Positions 1 through 10,333 of a stretch of 64,000 nucleotides of DNA are shown one piece after another (the stretch's first letter is position 1; every line of letters starts with the position of its first letter). Made by a program: the position numbers and the translations under genes. Origin of the DNA: Lumbricus terrestris (lineage: Eukaryota > Annelida > Clitellata > Crassiclitellata > Lumbricidae). A model generated the notes under the pieces. It was not told the origin of the DNA and did no database searches. It saw nothing but the letters and a program-made list of their open reading frames with translations. The DNA lies in NCBI GenBank assembly GCA_949752735.1, contig OX457044.1, positions 13,379,294 to 13,443,293 of the forward strand. The letters are read 5' to 3'.

Positions 1-1052
1 AGTGCCACACTCCATACCAGTGTTTTGACCAGTCTTTTCTTTAAGCCTTTGTTTAATGCTCCTCTCAACAATTCTCCTCTTTTCGTGAATGCATCCTTTC
101 CCATTGCTATTCTTCGTTTCATATCACTTTGGCACCTTGCATCTGTTGTTATCATGCTTCCCAAGTAACAGAAGCTCTTGACCTGTTCCACCTCCTCACC
201 GTTGATTTTTATTTTCTCTTTTACTTCCTCCTCTTCTCGGCTTATCCTCATACTCTTTGTCTTTCCAATGTTTATTTTCATGTTGTATTTCCTTGAGGTC
301 AGATTTAGTTTGTCCATCATCTTCTGTAGTCATTCCTGTGTCGTCGCCAACATTGCATGATCGTCAGCAAATCTTAAGGCCTTTATAAGTCTTCCTCCTA
401 CTTTTACACCTTCTTCTGTGTCTTCCATTGCCTCCTGCATTAGTTCCTCTATATATATGTTGAAAAGAAGTGGTGATAGGGGGCACCCTTGTCTTACTCC
501 CCTTCCAATTTCTCCTTCCTCTGAACACTCTCCGTCTATTCTGATCTTTACTTTCTGGTTCATGTAAAGATTTCCTATAAGCCTTCTGTCCTTCCAGTCG
601 ATTCCTCTTCGTCTCAATGCACTCATCAGCTTTCTCCAATCTACCCTGTCAAATGCCTTTTCATAGTCCACAAAACAGATATAAACCTCTTGCCCATACT
701 CTAGACTTCTTTCTGTCAGGACCCTCAGGGCTTCGATGGCGTCTCTTGTACCCCGACCTTTTCTGAACCCGAATTGATCCTCTCCTAATCCTTTATCAGT
801 TTCTACCTTTGCCTGTATTCTTTTTGTTAGTATCTTTAGCATAACCCTAGCTGCATGTGGTAGCAAGCTAATTGTTCTGTAATCCTTACAAGTTGTTGCA
901 TTGTTCTTCTTCTTTATGGGTATCATGATGGTCTGTAAGAAGTCCTCGGGCCACTTCCCAGTGTTATATATGTCTTGACATAATCTTATTAGCTCTCCTG
1001 TTGCTTTTTCTCCTAGAATCTTAAGAATTTCAGCTGGGATGTTATCTGCCCC
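1..1052 (-). pseudogene. RTE-like LINE reverse transcriptase, fragment (family A, copy 1)
   Basis: On the minus strand this reads as the reverse transcriptase of a non-LTR retrotransposon. It starts in the region before the fingers (GADNIPAEILK near 1050), continues through IPIKKKNNA and the palm with FADDHAML as the catalytic box near 370, and runs off the window edge in the thumb (KRRIAMGKDAF). One in-frame TGA near 330 interrupts an otherwise open frame. Family A copy 2 has GGA (Gly) at that codon. No endonuclease domain is visible, and the element is cut at 1053 where unrelated sequence begins. The match to family A at 4205-5275 is strong. The RTE-like clade name rests on protein resemblance and was not tested. 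Confidence 0.8.
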
Positions 1053-1055
1053 TTA

Positions 1056-1327
1056 ATGGGAAATGGGGTGGTAAGCGTCTCCAAAAGCCTCTGCCACCCA
1101 AATGCCCACCACGCCACCTACACGCGGTACCCCTGTCGGAAACAGAGTGCGTGGTGGACGACCGAACCCTCGCCGGTATATGCGAGCCTCAGAGACAAGG
1201 AGTCGGAAGGACGGACGATGAAGAACATCGACGATCGGAGATGGTGTCTCGCTAAAAACACCGAGAGGAAGGCAACGGGAAACCACCTCTCTAAATTCCC
1301 AAGAAACACTGAAAAAAAATTTCAATA
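1056..1327 (+). repeat. Possible 5' leader of an RTE-like LINE
   Basis: This GC-richer block contains GGCAACGGGAAACCACC followed by CCAAGAAAC. From memory, that combination resembles 5' leaders of RTE-type LINEs in other animals. It abuts the minus-strand LINE fragment in the opposite orientation. The overlapping open frames have no recognisable protein. Assignment is by motif only. Confidence 0.3.
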
Positions 1328-1379
1328 GATCTAACAATTATCAATGAATTTTAGCCTGCTGCTTTTGAGTTTACTTTTG

Positions 1380-1441
1380 CGGCCCTCAGCTTCTAGAATA
1401 TTGGTCTGCGGCCCGTGGTGCCAAAAAGTTGGACAGCACTG
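1380..1441 (-). mobile_element. hAT-like transposon terminus
   Basis: Read on the minus strand from 1441, the sequence begins CAGTGCTGTCCAACTTTTTG and continues into a GGGCCGCA-rich stretch, a common layout for hAT ends. The partner terminus was not located, so the element size is unknown. Confidence 0.35.
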
Positions 1442-2339
1442 GCTTAGATCATAAAGGAAACTACCGGTACTTACATGATGCACTGAAGCGCTAATTTCAG
1501 GTAGCACATTTATTGATATATACATAATTATATTGATATACTTACATTTATGTAGCACTTCTACTATTCGTATTCAATTTAAAGAAGCTATGTAGCCAAA
1601 TACAAATAAACTATTCAGAGCTCTCACTATTCAGGACCGAATTGCATCGAATGTGAATATTTGTTACACGGTACACCTCTGATACAAATCAGAAGTTAAA
1701 ACAGAGATTGCATCACGCTCTTTCAAAGCATGGGGGTGAGTGGTCTCTGATGAGCTTCACAGAAATATTAGGAAAGAGACTGTTGTTGATCAGGTTATGT
1801 GCTGAAGATTTGCTGATGTGAAGACTGAAGAGCTATTTTCAGCAATGCCATCAATGAAAGACAAGAGCTTTCAGAGCCGACTGCTCAGCCGGCAACATTG
1901 CAAGGCCCTTCAGTCCAGAATGTACCAGCCCTGCACAGACCTGAACACACAGACTGTGCAAGCAGATCAGTTGTGTCAAAAAGTAAAACTTCAGAATTTG
2001 AACAGAACTGTAATAATTGACAACATGCATTCTTAAAGGTCTTTGATCATGTGGTGTGAAGGATGATAAAAGATTACAGAAGATTTCATCTGCTGTCAAG
2101 GACACAGTGTTGCTTTACTGTCCAGTGGATCAGAAATCGAAGAGAATGCAGCATCTGGATAACTTTTGAAGCAAGAGACACGTGCATCAGACCTGGACGT
2201 AGAACCTCTCTCATTCATATATTCGTTTAATGACAAAACCAAGTGACATGAGTACATAGAGAGAGAAAAAAAGTAATGAAAAGGGATCTTAGGTACTTAG
2301 GCAATGGTCATTCAGGCCTATGAAGATGAGGGGGATGGT
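1442..2339. other. No recognisable feature
   Basis: Several short open frames occur on both strands, but none shows a domain, splice context or similarity to repeats elsewhere in the window. Confidence 0.5.
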
Positions 2340-3060
2340 TTCTCTTCACATCGGTATAATATACGTGGGATAAAATTGCGGTCGTGCTTTACTGGCAGCG
2401 AGAAATCGTGTGGACATTATCGAAGGTTGTAGCAGCGTCGAGCCAATGGGGGAAAGAGGCTGCGCAGGACATGAGTGTCGCATCGCCTGACCGAACAAAA
2501 GAGGTCAATGTCCGCCTTAGCTGCCCTTACCACTGCACTGGCACTGGCAGCGTTCGCGGGCAGATATCCCATTTGCCGTGTACGACACAACAATCGCTCC
2601 ATTCTGTGTCTGTCTTACGCCATAGTGAACCCCTACCATGCTGGCGATGCATACATGAGGCGAGCCACAGTAGTAGCCTCAGTAACCGTATGCAATGCAT
2701 AGCCTTGGAGGGCAGTCCATGGGACTTTAGTATGTGCAATGCAGAGCGGGAACTGACGTATGAGCTTAGTACCTTGTCGACATGTTGAGAAACTCGCAAG
2801 TTGTCCTGAAGAGTGACTCCTAAGATTTTCATAGATGTTACTCTCTCAATGTTTGTTATCAGTTCTGGACGATCAGCTATCGTCCGCCGAGCTACCAACA
2901 TGTCACGCAACTTGTTCAGGTTTAGATGTAAGTTGTTTCTGGCCGCCCATTCAGAAATATGTGCCAACTCCTCTGGGATTGTCTTGACTCTCCTTGCTAT
3001 GCCTTCACTGAATTCAAGATTTCTTAATCGCGACGGCATGCAAAGATGCAAAGCCCAACA
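2340..3060 (-). pseudogene. LINE reverse transcriptase, thumb and C-terminal part (family Z)
   Basis: The minus strand encodes the region after the catalytic palm of a non-LTR reverse transcriptase: HLNLNKLRDMLVARR, then MKILGVTLQDNLRVSQHVD, then MERLLCRTRQMGYLP and VLRSLFPPLARRCYNLR, with a final NFIPR-type end near 2360. The frame changes once around 2600. Similar C-terminal signatures occur at 16990-17215 and 36540-37060, so this is a repeated family. No catalytic domain remains. Confidence 0.75.
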
Positions 3061-3189
3061 CTGTCCAAGCGAGAAACAGTTCCAACTGATAACTTAAGCA
3101 GGAAAAGACATTAAAATAAACTAAATCCTTAAAAAATACCGCCAATCCTTCATACTGCAAACTTAGTGAGAGTAGAAGTGCAAACAAAC

Positions 3190-4144
3190 AATAATTTAAC
3201 AGCTATTTGCCGATGATGTGCAAGCCTACATGGCTACATCCATACCTATTCGGCTGATGCGGTGGCCGCTGTCAGCCAGATGTGTAGGAAAATGGGTGTC
3301 CTCTCTCTCTGGATGGCCTCCAATCGGCTACTCTTAAATCCATCCAAAACACAGTTTATCTGGTTGGGTGGCCGTAGGCAACTCCAGGGTATTGACCTTT
3401 CCCAGCTTGCTCTGCTCATATCTCATATCTCCTTTTCCCTCACAGTTCGTGATCTGGGTCTCACCCTCGATTCTGAACTCACTCTGTCCCAGCATGTGAA
3501 CTTTGTTGCGCAGAGTGCCTATTACCAGCTTCGTCAGCTACGGGTGGTCTCCCGCTCTCTCTCTCTCACGATGTGGTCGTCGTCCTTGTCCACGTCTTTG
3601 TTACAAGTCGAATTGACAACTGTTGCTCCTTACTTGCTGGTCTTCCCCTTGGGGTTCTGGAGCGACTTGATCGCGTCTTGCGCTCGGCTGCTCGCCTTGT
3701 TGGGCGGCTTCCTAAATTTGCTCCTGTTTCTGCCTATATGCGTGATGTGCTGCACTGGCTGCCTGTGTCCCAGCGGATCTCATACCGCATTGCCGCTGTA
3801 GTCTCTCGCTGTGTCCTTGACTGTGCTCCGTCATACTTGCGTGATCTTTGCTGTCCAGTCTCTGACGTTGCAGCGCGTCGTGTACTTCGCTCTTCGGCTA
3901 GGGGTGAGCTTCTGGTCCCGTGGGCTCGCTTGGCTATTAAGCAGCGCCGGGCTTTCTCGGTCATGGGGCCTACTGTCTGGAACGACCTCCCGGTTACGCT
4001 TCCCTCTCTACTTGTGGTCCATCCGGCTGGGTTCTACAAGTCTCTCAAGTATTTTTTCTTGTTTCGTGGTTGGGCTGGGAGCGCCTCTGAGTAGTTTCTT
4101 GAAGGGGTGCTATATAAACGCTCTGAATGAATGAATGAATGAAT
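3190..4144 (+). pseudogene. CR1-like LINE, 3' half with GAAT-repeat tail
   Basis: The plus strand starts at the reverse transcriptase catalytic box (FADDVQAY near 3207). After a frame change it continues with SNRLLLNPSKTQFIW, DLGLTLDSELTLSQHV, LRSAARLVGRLP, LHWLPVSQRISY and GPTVWNDLP, ending GWAGSASE at 4094. This is the usual order of the C-terminal half of CR1-type ORF2. The 3' end reads GAAGGGGTGCTATATAAA and finishes in a (GAAT)n tract at 4118-4144. The same 3' motif occurs in the SINE at 45590-45815, which suggests this lineage mobilises that SINE. Frame changes at about 3260 and 3600 make it a dead copy. Confidence 0.85.
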
Positions 4145-4204
4145 AATTATGGGACAAATTCCACAATGAATGCAATAAAAAAGCTAAGATAGCAATAAAC
4201 AGAG

Positions 4205-5275
4205 TAAATTATAAAGTCTTCTTCTTCACGTTCTCTACCCTCAGGCAGGTTCGTATGTCCAGTAACGCCATTTTTCTCTGTTCTGTGCTTCTCTCTTAAT
4301 AATAACAATGACGATTTCTATGGCGCCGTAACACAGCCATGCCGTTACAAGGGTGCCACTATCCGTCAAGCAGCCACAAGCGGCGCCACTCTTCAGTCCA
4401 GTGTATCCGTCCTCTGTCAGCATCCAGTCCAGCAACATTGTTCTTGGTCTACCTCGCATCTTTTTCCCCTCCATTCTTCCCTCAATGATGTCTCTTAGTT
4501 GGGTGTCGCTCCTTAAGATGTGTCCTATCCATTTCTTCTGCCGCCCACGTATAGTGCCCATCAGTGACCTCTTTTCTTCCACCAACTGCAAGATTTCCTC
4601 ATTCGTTCTTCGCTCAACCCAGCTGATTCTCTCCATTCTGCACCAGATCCACATCTCAAAGTCGTTTTATGTCTTCTTGTCGCATAGTCCATGTCTCCAA
4701 GCCATACAGGACAACACTCCACACCAGTGTCTTCACCATTCTCTTCTTCAGCTTCATGTTTAGACTGCCCCTGAGTAGCTCCCCCTTTTGTAGAATGCAT
4801 CTTTTCCCATAGCTATTCTTCTTTTTATTTCCACGTGGCAACTTGCATCCTCTGTAACCACACTTTCCAGATAGCAGAACTTCTTCACCTGTTCTATTTC
4901 CTCACCATTTAATGTTATGTTTACCGTTTCCTCTCCTCTCTTACTTATCTTCATCACCTTTGTTTTCTTTATGTTAATTTTCATGTCGTAGTTCAGCGAT
5001 ATTCTATTTAAGCGGTCCATCATTATTTGTAGACCCTCTTGACTGCCTGCCAACATTGCCTGGTCGTCTGCAAATCTCAATGCTTTCACCATTTTCCCAC
5101 CCACTTTTACCCCCTCCTCCAGCTCCTCTAGCATTTCTCTGACAATTTCTTCAATATAGATGTTGAATAGAATTGGTGACAGTGGGCATCCTTGCATCAC
5201 TCCTCTTCCTATTTTTGCCGGCTCTGAGAATTCTCCATCGATTCTTATCTTTACTCTTTGCCCCATGTATAGATC
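4205..5275 (-). pseudogene. RTE-like LINE reverse transcriptase to 3' end (family A, copy 2)
   Basis: The minus strand encodes RIDGEFSEPAKIGRG, QGCPLSPILFNIYIEE, the catalytic FADDQAML, then [22 protein letters not shown], the C-terminal [24 protein letters not shown] and [12 protein letters not shown] one-base deletion in a G-run near 4790 shifts the frame, and the same deletion is present in the fragment at 30450-30620. A 91-bp retrocopy interrupts the 3' end. The element is truncated 5' at about 5275, just downstream of the transmembrane exon of the Ig gene. Confidence 0.85.
4298..4388 (-). mobile_element. 91-bp 3'-end retrocopy of a CR1-like LINE
   Basis: The block interrupts the C-terminal frame of the family A LINE and is flanked by CTCTT on both sides (4293-4297 and 4389-4393). 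On the minus strand it carries GGCACCCTTGTAACGGCATG and ends in ATTGTTATT. The same 3' sequence ends the longer CR1-like fragment at 19850-20240. It is therefore a very short 5'-truncated retrotransposition product. Confidence 0.7.
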
Positions 5276-5299
5276 AATAACAAAATATAAAGTGCTAAA

Positions 5300-5565
5300 T
5301 TAAAAACTATAAGAGATATAGATTGAAAAAATTAATAAAAAAACTGTAATAAGAGTTGAAGCACAGATGCATTGATTACATTCGTTAGACTCAACAGAAC
5401 GTGAATCTCCATGACTGAACTGAGGCATGAGGATTCTAGTTGACGAAAGCGATGACGATATCAGAGTGTGGTGGCTGCGACGTTTGCTTCCACGCTGACG
5501 AATAATACATATAGCCGTAATCGTTATTACGACTAAAACTCCAAATGAAATACCTCCAGAAATAC
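5300..5565 (-). CDS. IgSF membrane protein, transmembrane/cytoplasmic exon
   Basis: An acceptor TTCTTCTGTTCAG precedes a phase-1 exon that begins GISGGISFG and runs into a single hydrophobic helix (VLVVITITAICII). A stop-transfer cluster RQRGSKRR and a Ser-rich tail follow. Joined to the Ig4 exon (6601-6942) it stays in frame, giving a type I single-pass membrane protein. Reading through, a stop occurs at 5300-5302 after a Cys-containing and then hydrophobic stretch. That last part looks intronic, and possible donors (GAAT|GTAATC or TCT|GTTGAG) would pass the frame to exons outside or below this region. Whether this is the terminal exon is undecided. No kinase or other enzyme domain is visible in the window. 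Confidence 0.75.
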
Positions 5566-5789
5566 CTGAACAGAAGAATATTGACATCACATCAACATAT
5601 GATGCATCCATAGCAAGTATCATTATTTCCTTGTGTTAGCTAGCATCTGACTTTCGGTGCCGTTGCTGAGGTGATAGAAAACTTCAAATTACATTCACAG
5701 ACTGTAGCTATAGAAATTGTTTTCATCAAGCAAATATTTTAAAAAATATTAGCATTTACTCAATTATATATATATATATATAAAATTAC

Positions 5790-5852
5790 ACATGGTGACT
5801 ACAAAGTTGACCAGCATTGGTAGAACTGGGTCAGAGCTGGCATTACCAGCAT
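5790..5852 (-). CDS. Candidate optional 63-nt juxtamembrane exon of the IgSF gene
   Basis: An acceptor GCTTTCGTTACAG and a donor T|GTAATT delimit 63 nt that enter and leave in phase 1. Inclusion or skipping would keep the frame between the Ig4 exon and the transmembrane exon. It encodes AGNASSDPVLPMLVNFVVTM with one N-glycosylation sequon. The flanking minus-strand open frame is longer (5764-5979) and acidic, so a larger exon is also possible. Support is from splice signals and phase only. Confidence 0.3.
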
Positions 5853-5979
5853 CTGTAACGAAAGCATCATAGGCCTCAGTTGCCTTGCTATCCGCATCCA
5901 CCAAACGGTTCCTATTATCGAGTTCATGGTTACTATCTCGACCCTTGTCATTATCATAAAAATATTCTTCGTCCAACAA

Positions 5980-6600
5980 TCTAGACGTTTTAAAATTTAT
6001 CTACTAGGGAATCAGTCAGTGCATATATGCATTGTCTGTCAACTACAATAATAATAATATGCATCGCTAGTTACCAGATAGCCACAGTGAGTGCTCACCA
6101 TAGTAGTAAGTTAGTAACTGAGAAGTGGCAGCATGGATTGCCAACATGCAGACATGTCTAGTCTACTGAGAGATAAGTAGGTAAGTATTTTCTTTATTAC
6201 TCCACTTGCAAACACGCAATGGGACAAAAAATATCGTTATAATACATCAAAGTAATAATTGGTAATAAGAGGTGCAAATTAAATCACAAATTGAACGAAA
6301 TGACTAAAAATTAGCGTAATCTATACAGCATTCTGGTGATAAATCCATTTCCAATCAACGAATCACGCTTCAGTGTGGTATCTTTAGATTGCTGGTATGT
6401 GAGCAAGGTAGTATCCAGTTACTAATTTGGGAGAAGATCAGAGAAGACAAGCCCAGGGTCACTGAGCAGCCCACCAAAGAATATACGAGTTTACTCGAAC
6501 CCCATGGTCAAAGTGTTAAACAAATCTCCATTACTTCCATAGTGATCTGTAGTTTACATTTTTTTAAAAATCTGATTCATATTCAATAACATCGTCCTAC
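5980..6600. other. IgSF gene intron without recognised elements
   Basis: This AT-rich sequence lies between the Ig4 exon and the juxtamembrane/transmembrane exons. No coding or repeat structure was recognised. Confidence 0.5.
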
Positions 6601-6942
6601 CAAATATATGCAGTGAAGTCAGAATTGGTTCGTGTCCTTCATCAGCATCAATTTCAACATGGATAGTTCTGGTATCTGAAGAGTATCCATTGGAGGCTAG
6701 GCAAGTGTAATTATCAGTGAATAATTCCTTTCTATGCATTGAGACAGTCCAGTTAATCAGAAGAGAACCATTTCGAAGTAGTACATATACTTCGTCTGCT
6801 TGTATTGCATCTGCTCGTGCCCCGTGCAGCCAGCTAATGTTCAACGAAGTCTGTGCATCTGTTTCTGCTGCACAATTGAGAATCACATAGCCGTCTTCTT
6901 CTTGAGTCACTACATCCGACTCTTGCACGATAACTGTGGCTG
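6601..6942 (-). CDS. IgSF membrane protein, exon with complete Ig domain 4
   Basis: The acceptor is CTTTCATTTACAG and the donor is TTTG|GTAGGA, phase 1 at both ends, 114 codons. The exon encodes an entire extracellular Ig fold: the B-strand Cys in YVILNCAAE, the C-strand Trp in NISWLHG, an E-strand GSLLINW, and the F-strand TDNYTCLAS. A membrane-proximal linker (DADEGHEPILTSLHIF) follows. Sequons NIS, NGS, NWT and NYT predict heavy N-glycosylation. Domains 1-3 are each split over two exons, whereas this one is not. It is the last Ig domain before the membrane and is likely a ligand-binding or spacer module. The specific family (adhesion molecule or receptor kinase ectodomain) cannot be told. 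Confidence 0.88.
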
Positions 6943-7139
6943 CTGTAAATGAAAGTCGAGATTTCATTTGACCACACCATTATGCTTACTGTGACTAAGT
7001 GCAATATTTCTTACCAAAATGAAAATGAAATAATTTGCCTTACAGAGCATGTATCAGTTTAATTAGCTTCCAAAAGAACCAATACCAAAGTAGTTTAAAA
7101 CTGGCTATAGCACCGCCGCCGCTGTCACCCCCACCACAC

Positions 7140-7270
7140 CATTATTATTATTTATAATTATTAACATTTATTATTATTATATTATATGGCATTGTTACAA
7201 AGGCAATGTTATTATTATTATTTTTTTATTTTTTTATTTTTATTTTTATTTTTATTTATTTTTTTATTAT
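7140..7270. repeat. (ATT)n and T-rich microsatellite at LINE 3' end
   Basis: ATT and TTTTA repeats lie immediately downstream (minus sense) of restriction-endonuclease LINE copy 1. In element orientation they are its A/AAT-rich tail or its target. Confidence 0.8.
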
Positions 7271-7329
7271 TGTAATCATTTATTAGACAAAACATGTTTT
7301 ACAAGGAAAAGCACAAAAAGTTGTTTGTT

Positions 7330-7762
7330 CATGTGTTAGCGACCTTCATCACAGGACAACTGTGTGAACGTGCCTCGAAATGCCACTGCATTAAATCTTT
7401 GCGTACAAATTGAGAGGCGTTGGAAAAGGTACGTGGTTTCGAGAGGGTTTCCAGTTGTCACTGACAAACGCCGGCCAAGTTCAGTTAAAAATTCAATGCC
7501 CGATCTGTTTATGGGACCAAGTGTTTCAAAAGCAATAGGGACGAAGTCATGTGTTGCGGGTAGGTTAGCATACTTTACATTTTTTCGTGTTGCTGCTACT
7601 TCGGCCGCACCCCCCGGTGTAGTCGATGTCACGTGGATGTAGGAGGTGGCGCAAGTGTGGATGCTAGTGGCATCCCAGGCAACGTATTTGCCTCGCGACC
7701 ACGGGATCAGAGTTGCTCCATCAGGCCGTTTGCCGTCGGTATGGAAAAGTCCAGGCGGACTT
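7330..7762 (-). pseudogene. Restriction-like-endonuclease LINE, C-terminal fragment (family R, copy 1)
   Basis: The minus strand has one open frame without a start. It encodes the end of a LINE polyprotein: GKRPDGATLIPW, then YVAWDATSIHT, the PD-(D/E)xK-type endonuclease core, followed by FVPIAFETLGPIN, GRRLSVTTGN and LFQRLSICTQRFNAVAFRGTF. This endonuclease nicks the target in elements such as R2 and Dong. The copy is 5'-truncated at the ATT block near 7743-7790 and ends at the ATT/T-rich block below 7270. It is the last of four same-orientation copies. Confidence 0.8.
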
Positions 7763-7790
7763 ATTATATTATTATTATTATATTTATTTT
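7743..7790. repeat. (ATT)n junction between LINE R copies 1 and 2
   Basis: An imperfect ATT tract separates the 5'-truncated end of copy 1 from the 3' end of copy 2, both on the minus strand. Confidence 0.75.
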
Positions 7791-10260
7791 TATTTTTTCA
7801 TTATAATAACACACATTTATTTTTTCCCAAAGACAATGACAAAGTCATTTGCAGGCTAATGTCTATGCTCCTTTTGAACATTAGGTAACGTAGTCATTCA
7901 GACCAAGACTTCCAGGTGTCTTGACTGTTTGAGTCAGTTGTATTTGTTCCCAAAATCGACACAGAGTTTCCGATTTGCAGGGCGACTGATATGCGCTGGA
8001 GCAGATGGCTGTCGCAGAGCAATATCAGGTAGAAATCTCAAACAGGTTCGAAGCACTGGAGAGCATAGAAGAACCACGCACACCAGATGGATTAATTATG
8101 GCAGCAACTGAAGGAAGTTACGCGGGGAGCAGCAAACGTGACAATAAGGAAAGGGAACCAACACAGAAAAAAAGAACTGGATCTCAGAAGATACATGGAA
8201 ACTGATCGAGAAGAAAAGGGAGATAAAGTCAAAATCGGATATAGAATACAAGAAGCTGCGAGCTGAGGTACAAGCAGGACTCCGGAGGGACAAACAAGAA
8301 GAACTTGATTCACTCTGCAAGGAATTGGAAGAAAATGCAAACAAAGGCAACAGCAGACCTGTCTTTCAAACAGTAAAGAGGCTCACAGGAAAGTTCACAC
8401 CACGGCACACTATCATTGGAGACATCAATGGAAAGAAAATCACAGATCCAATGGCAGTCAACAGAAGATGGAAGGAATATTGCGAAAAATTATACGACGG
8501 AGAGGAAGAAGAAGTAGAGATTTCCTATCAAGAAAGAGAACCACCACCATTGATTGAAGAGATCAGAAGAGCAATAACGAGAACAGCGTCACGAAAGGCC
8601 CCAGGCCCGGATGATATAGCAGCTGAATTATTAAAGTTTGGAGGAGAAATGACAATAAGCAAGTTGCACGAGATCTGCGTAGAGATCTGGAATACAGGAA
8701 TATGGCCAGAGGAATGGACACAATCAACGTTCATACTGCTTCCAAAGAAAGGAGACCCGCTTCAATGCGGAAATTATAGAACAATCGCATTAGTCTCCCA
8801 CGCAAGCAAGATCTTGTTGCGTGTAATACTGGAAAGAATGCAAAACAGACTAGCGGAAGAAATTGATCCAGAACAGACAGGATTTAGACCAAAACGAGGC
8901 ACAAGAGATCAAATAGTGAACATAAGGATCATCTTGGAGAAGGCAAGGGAGAGGAAACAACCGTTGTATCTCTGCTTCATAGACTTCTCTAAGGCTTTCG
9001 ACACGGTTAGGCACGACCAGCTGTGGCTGGCCATGCTTGACACGGGATTCCCACCGCAGCTGGCAGAACTAATCAGAAATTTATACAGACAACAACACGC
9101 TAATGTGAGAACGAACGACCTCACATCAGCATGGTTCAGGGTAAAGGGAGGGTCAGACAAGGGTGCAACCTCTCACCATGCTTATTTAATATTCTATCGG
9201 AGCAAGTGATGCGGATAGCATTGGAAGGCTTTGAGGGAGGCCTTAGAATTGGAGGGAGGATTGTAAACAACCTCAGATATGCTGATGATATTGTTCTGAT
9301 TGCTACATCTCCGGAAGAACTTCAAGAAATAGTGAACCGAGTAGAGAAGGCAGCAGAGTTCAACCTGAAGATAAATGTAGGGAAGACAAAGGTCATGACA
9401 ACCACTGATGAGATTTTGACAACAGAAGTAAGCTCAGGACAGCTAGATCAAGTGTATTCATTTGTTTATTTGGGATGCCGGGTTACAAAGGATGCAAATT
9501 GCATGGGAGAAGTAAAATCAAGACTTGCGATGGGAATGATGAGTCTGGTAAATATGACGAAGATTTGGAAAAATAAAGCTGTCAGCAACAGAACAAAGAC
9601 GAGACTACTGAAGGCATTGGTGTTTCCAGTGGCGACATACGGGTGTGAGGCATGGACCTTAAAGAAAGAGGAGGAAAGACGCATACAAGCATTCGAGAAA
9701 AAATGTCTTAGAAAAATATTAAGAGTCCCATGGACAAAAAAATTGACCAACGAACGGGTGTACTTCATAGCAGGAACAAAGCAAGAACTGTTGACCACGT
9801 AAAAACAAGAAAGTTACGATACTTCGGACACGTGATGAGACAGCAAAAGGAAAGCATAGAAAACAACCTGATGACGGGACTGATGGAGGGAGAAAAGGGA
9901 AGAGGAAGACCAAGAATGGCATGGATAGACAACATCTTGAAATGGACTGGACTTTTGGGGAGGAGGTTAATGAACATGGCAGGAGATAGACAATTGTGGA
10001 AAATGCTCATCCATTCGTGCAGCCAACCGTCGCAGAGTGACGATGGCGGAATGACATGACAGATGGCTGGCTCACGCTGGTCACCTTTGGCTGCTGAGAT
10101 CTTTCGTCCTAGTTCTTGTACAAATTGAAGAGAATCTCCATCCCAGCTTCCTCCAGTTTCGACTGCAATAGGGACGAAATGATGCGATCTTGCAATGTCT
10201 GCATATTTGCTTTCCTTGTTACGGGCTGCTTTTTCTGCCGCGGCACCTGCATTTTCAGAG

Positions 10261-10262
<2 letters not shown>
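7790..10262 (-). pseudogene. Restriction-like-endonuclease LINE fragment (family R, copy 2), split by an RTE-like LINE
   Basis: The two halves, 7790-8010 and 10060-10262, align end to end with copy 7 at 41414-42440. On the minus strand they encode ENAG.AAEKAARNKE, HHFVPIAVET and KISAAKGDH, then the 3' part and untranslated region. The inserted LINE at 8011-10059 is flanked by a 9-bp duplication CAGATGGCT. The sequence is closest to copy 7 and distinct from copies 1, 3 and 4, so at least two subfamilies are present. Confidence 0.78.
8011..10059 (+). pseudogene. RTE-like LINE, 5'-truncated, ORF2 from linker to 3' end (family B, copy 1)
   Basis: The 2049-bp insertion is bounded by CAGATGGCT at 8002-8010 and 10060-10068. 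It encodes the linker (SNRFEALESIEEP), then RKAPGPDDIAAELLKFG, CFIDFSKAFDTVRHDQLW, RQGCNLSPCLFNIL, the catalytic RYADDIVLIA, FVYLGCRVTKDANC, ATYGCEAWTLKKEEERR and a C-terminal KLRYFGHVMRQ and RGRPRMAWIDNI. Frame changes near 8160, 9150 and 9760 disable it. The 3' end is (TGACA)-like: ATGACATGACA. The endonuclease domain is missing. Family B recurs at 47545-49040, and its bare 3' end at 34610-34682. Confidence 0.88.
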
Positions 10263-10311
<49 letters not shown>

Positions 10312-10333
10312 TTTTTTTTTTTTTTTTTTTTTT
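10262..10333. repeat. (ATT)n plus T-run junction between LINE R copies 2 and 3
   Basis: About 16 ATT units are followed by a 23-base T-run. In minus orientation this is a poly-A followed by (AAT)n, the 3' tail of copy 3, meeting the 5' truncation point of copy 2. Confidence 0.9.
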
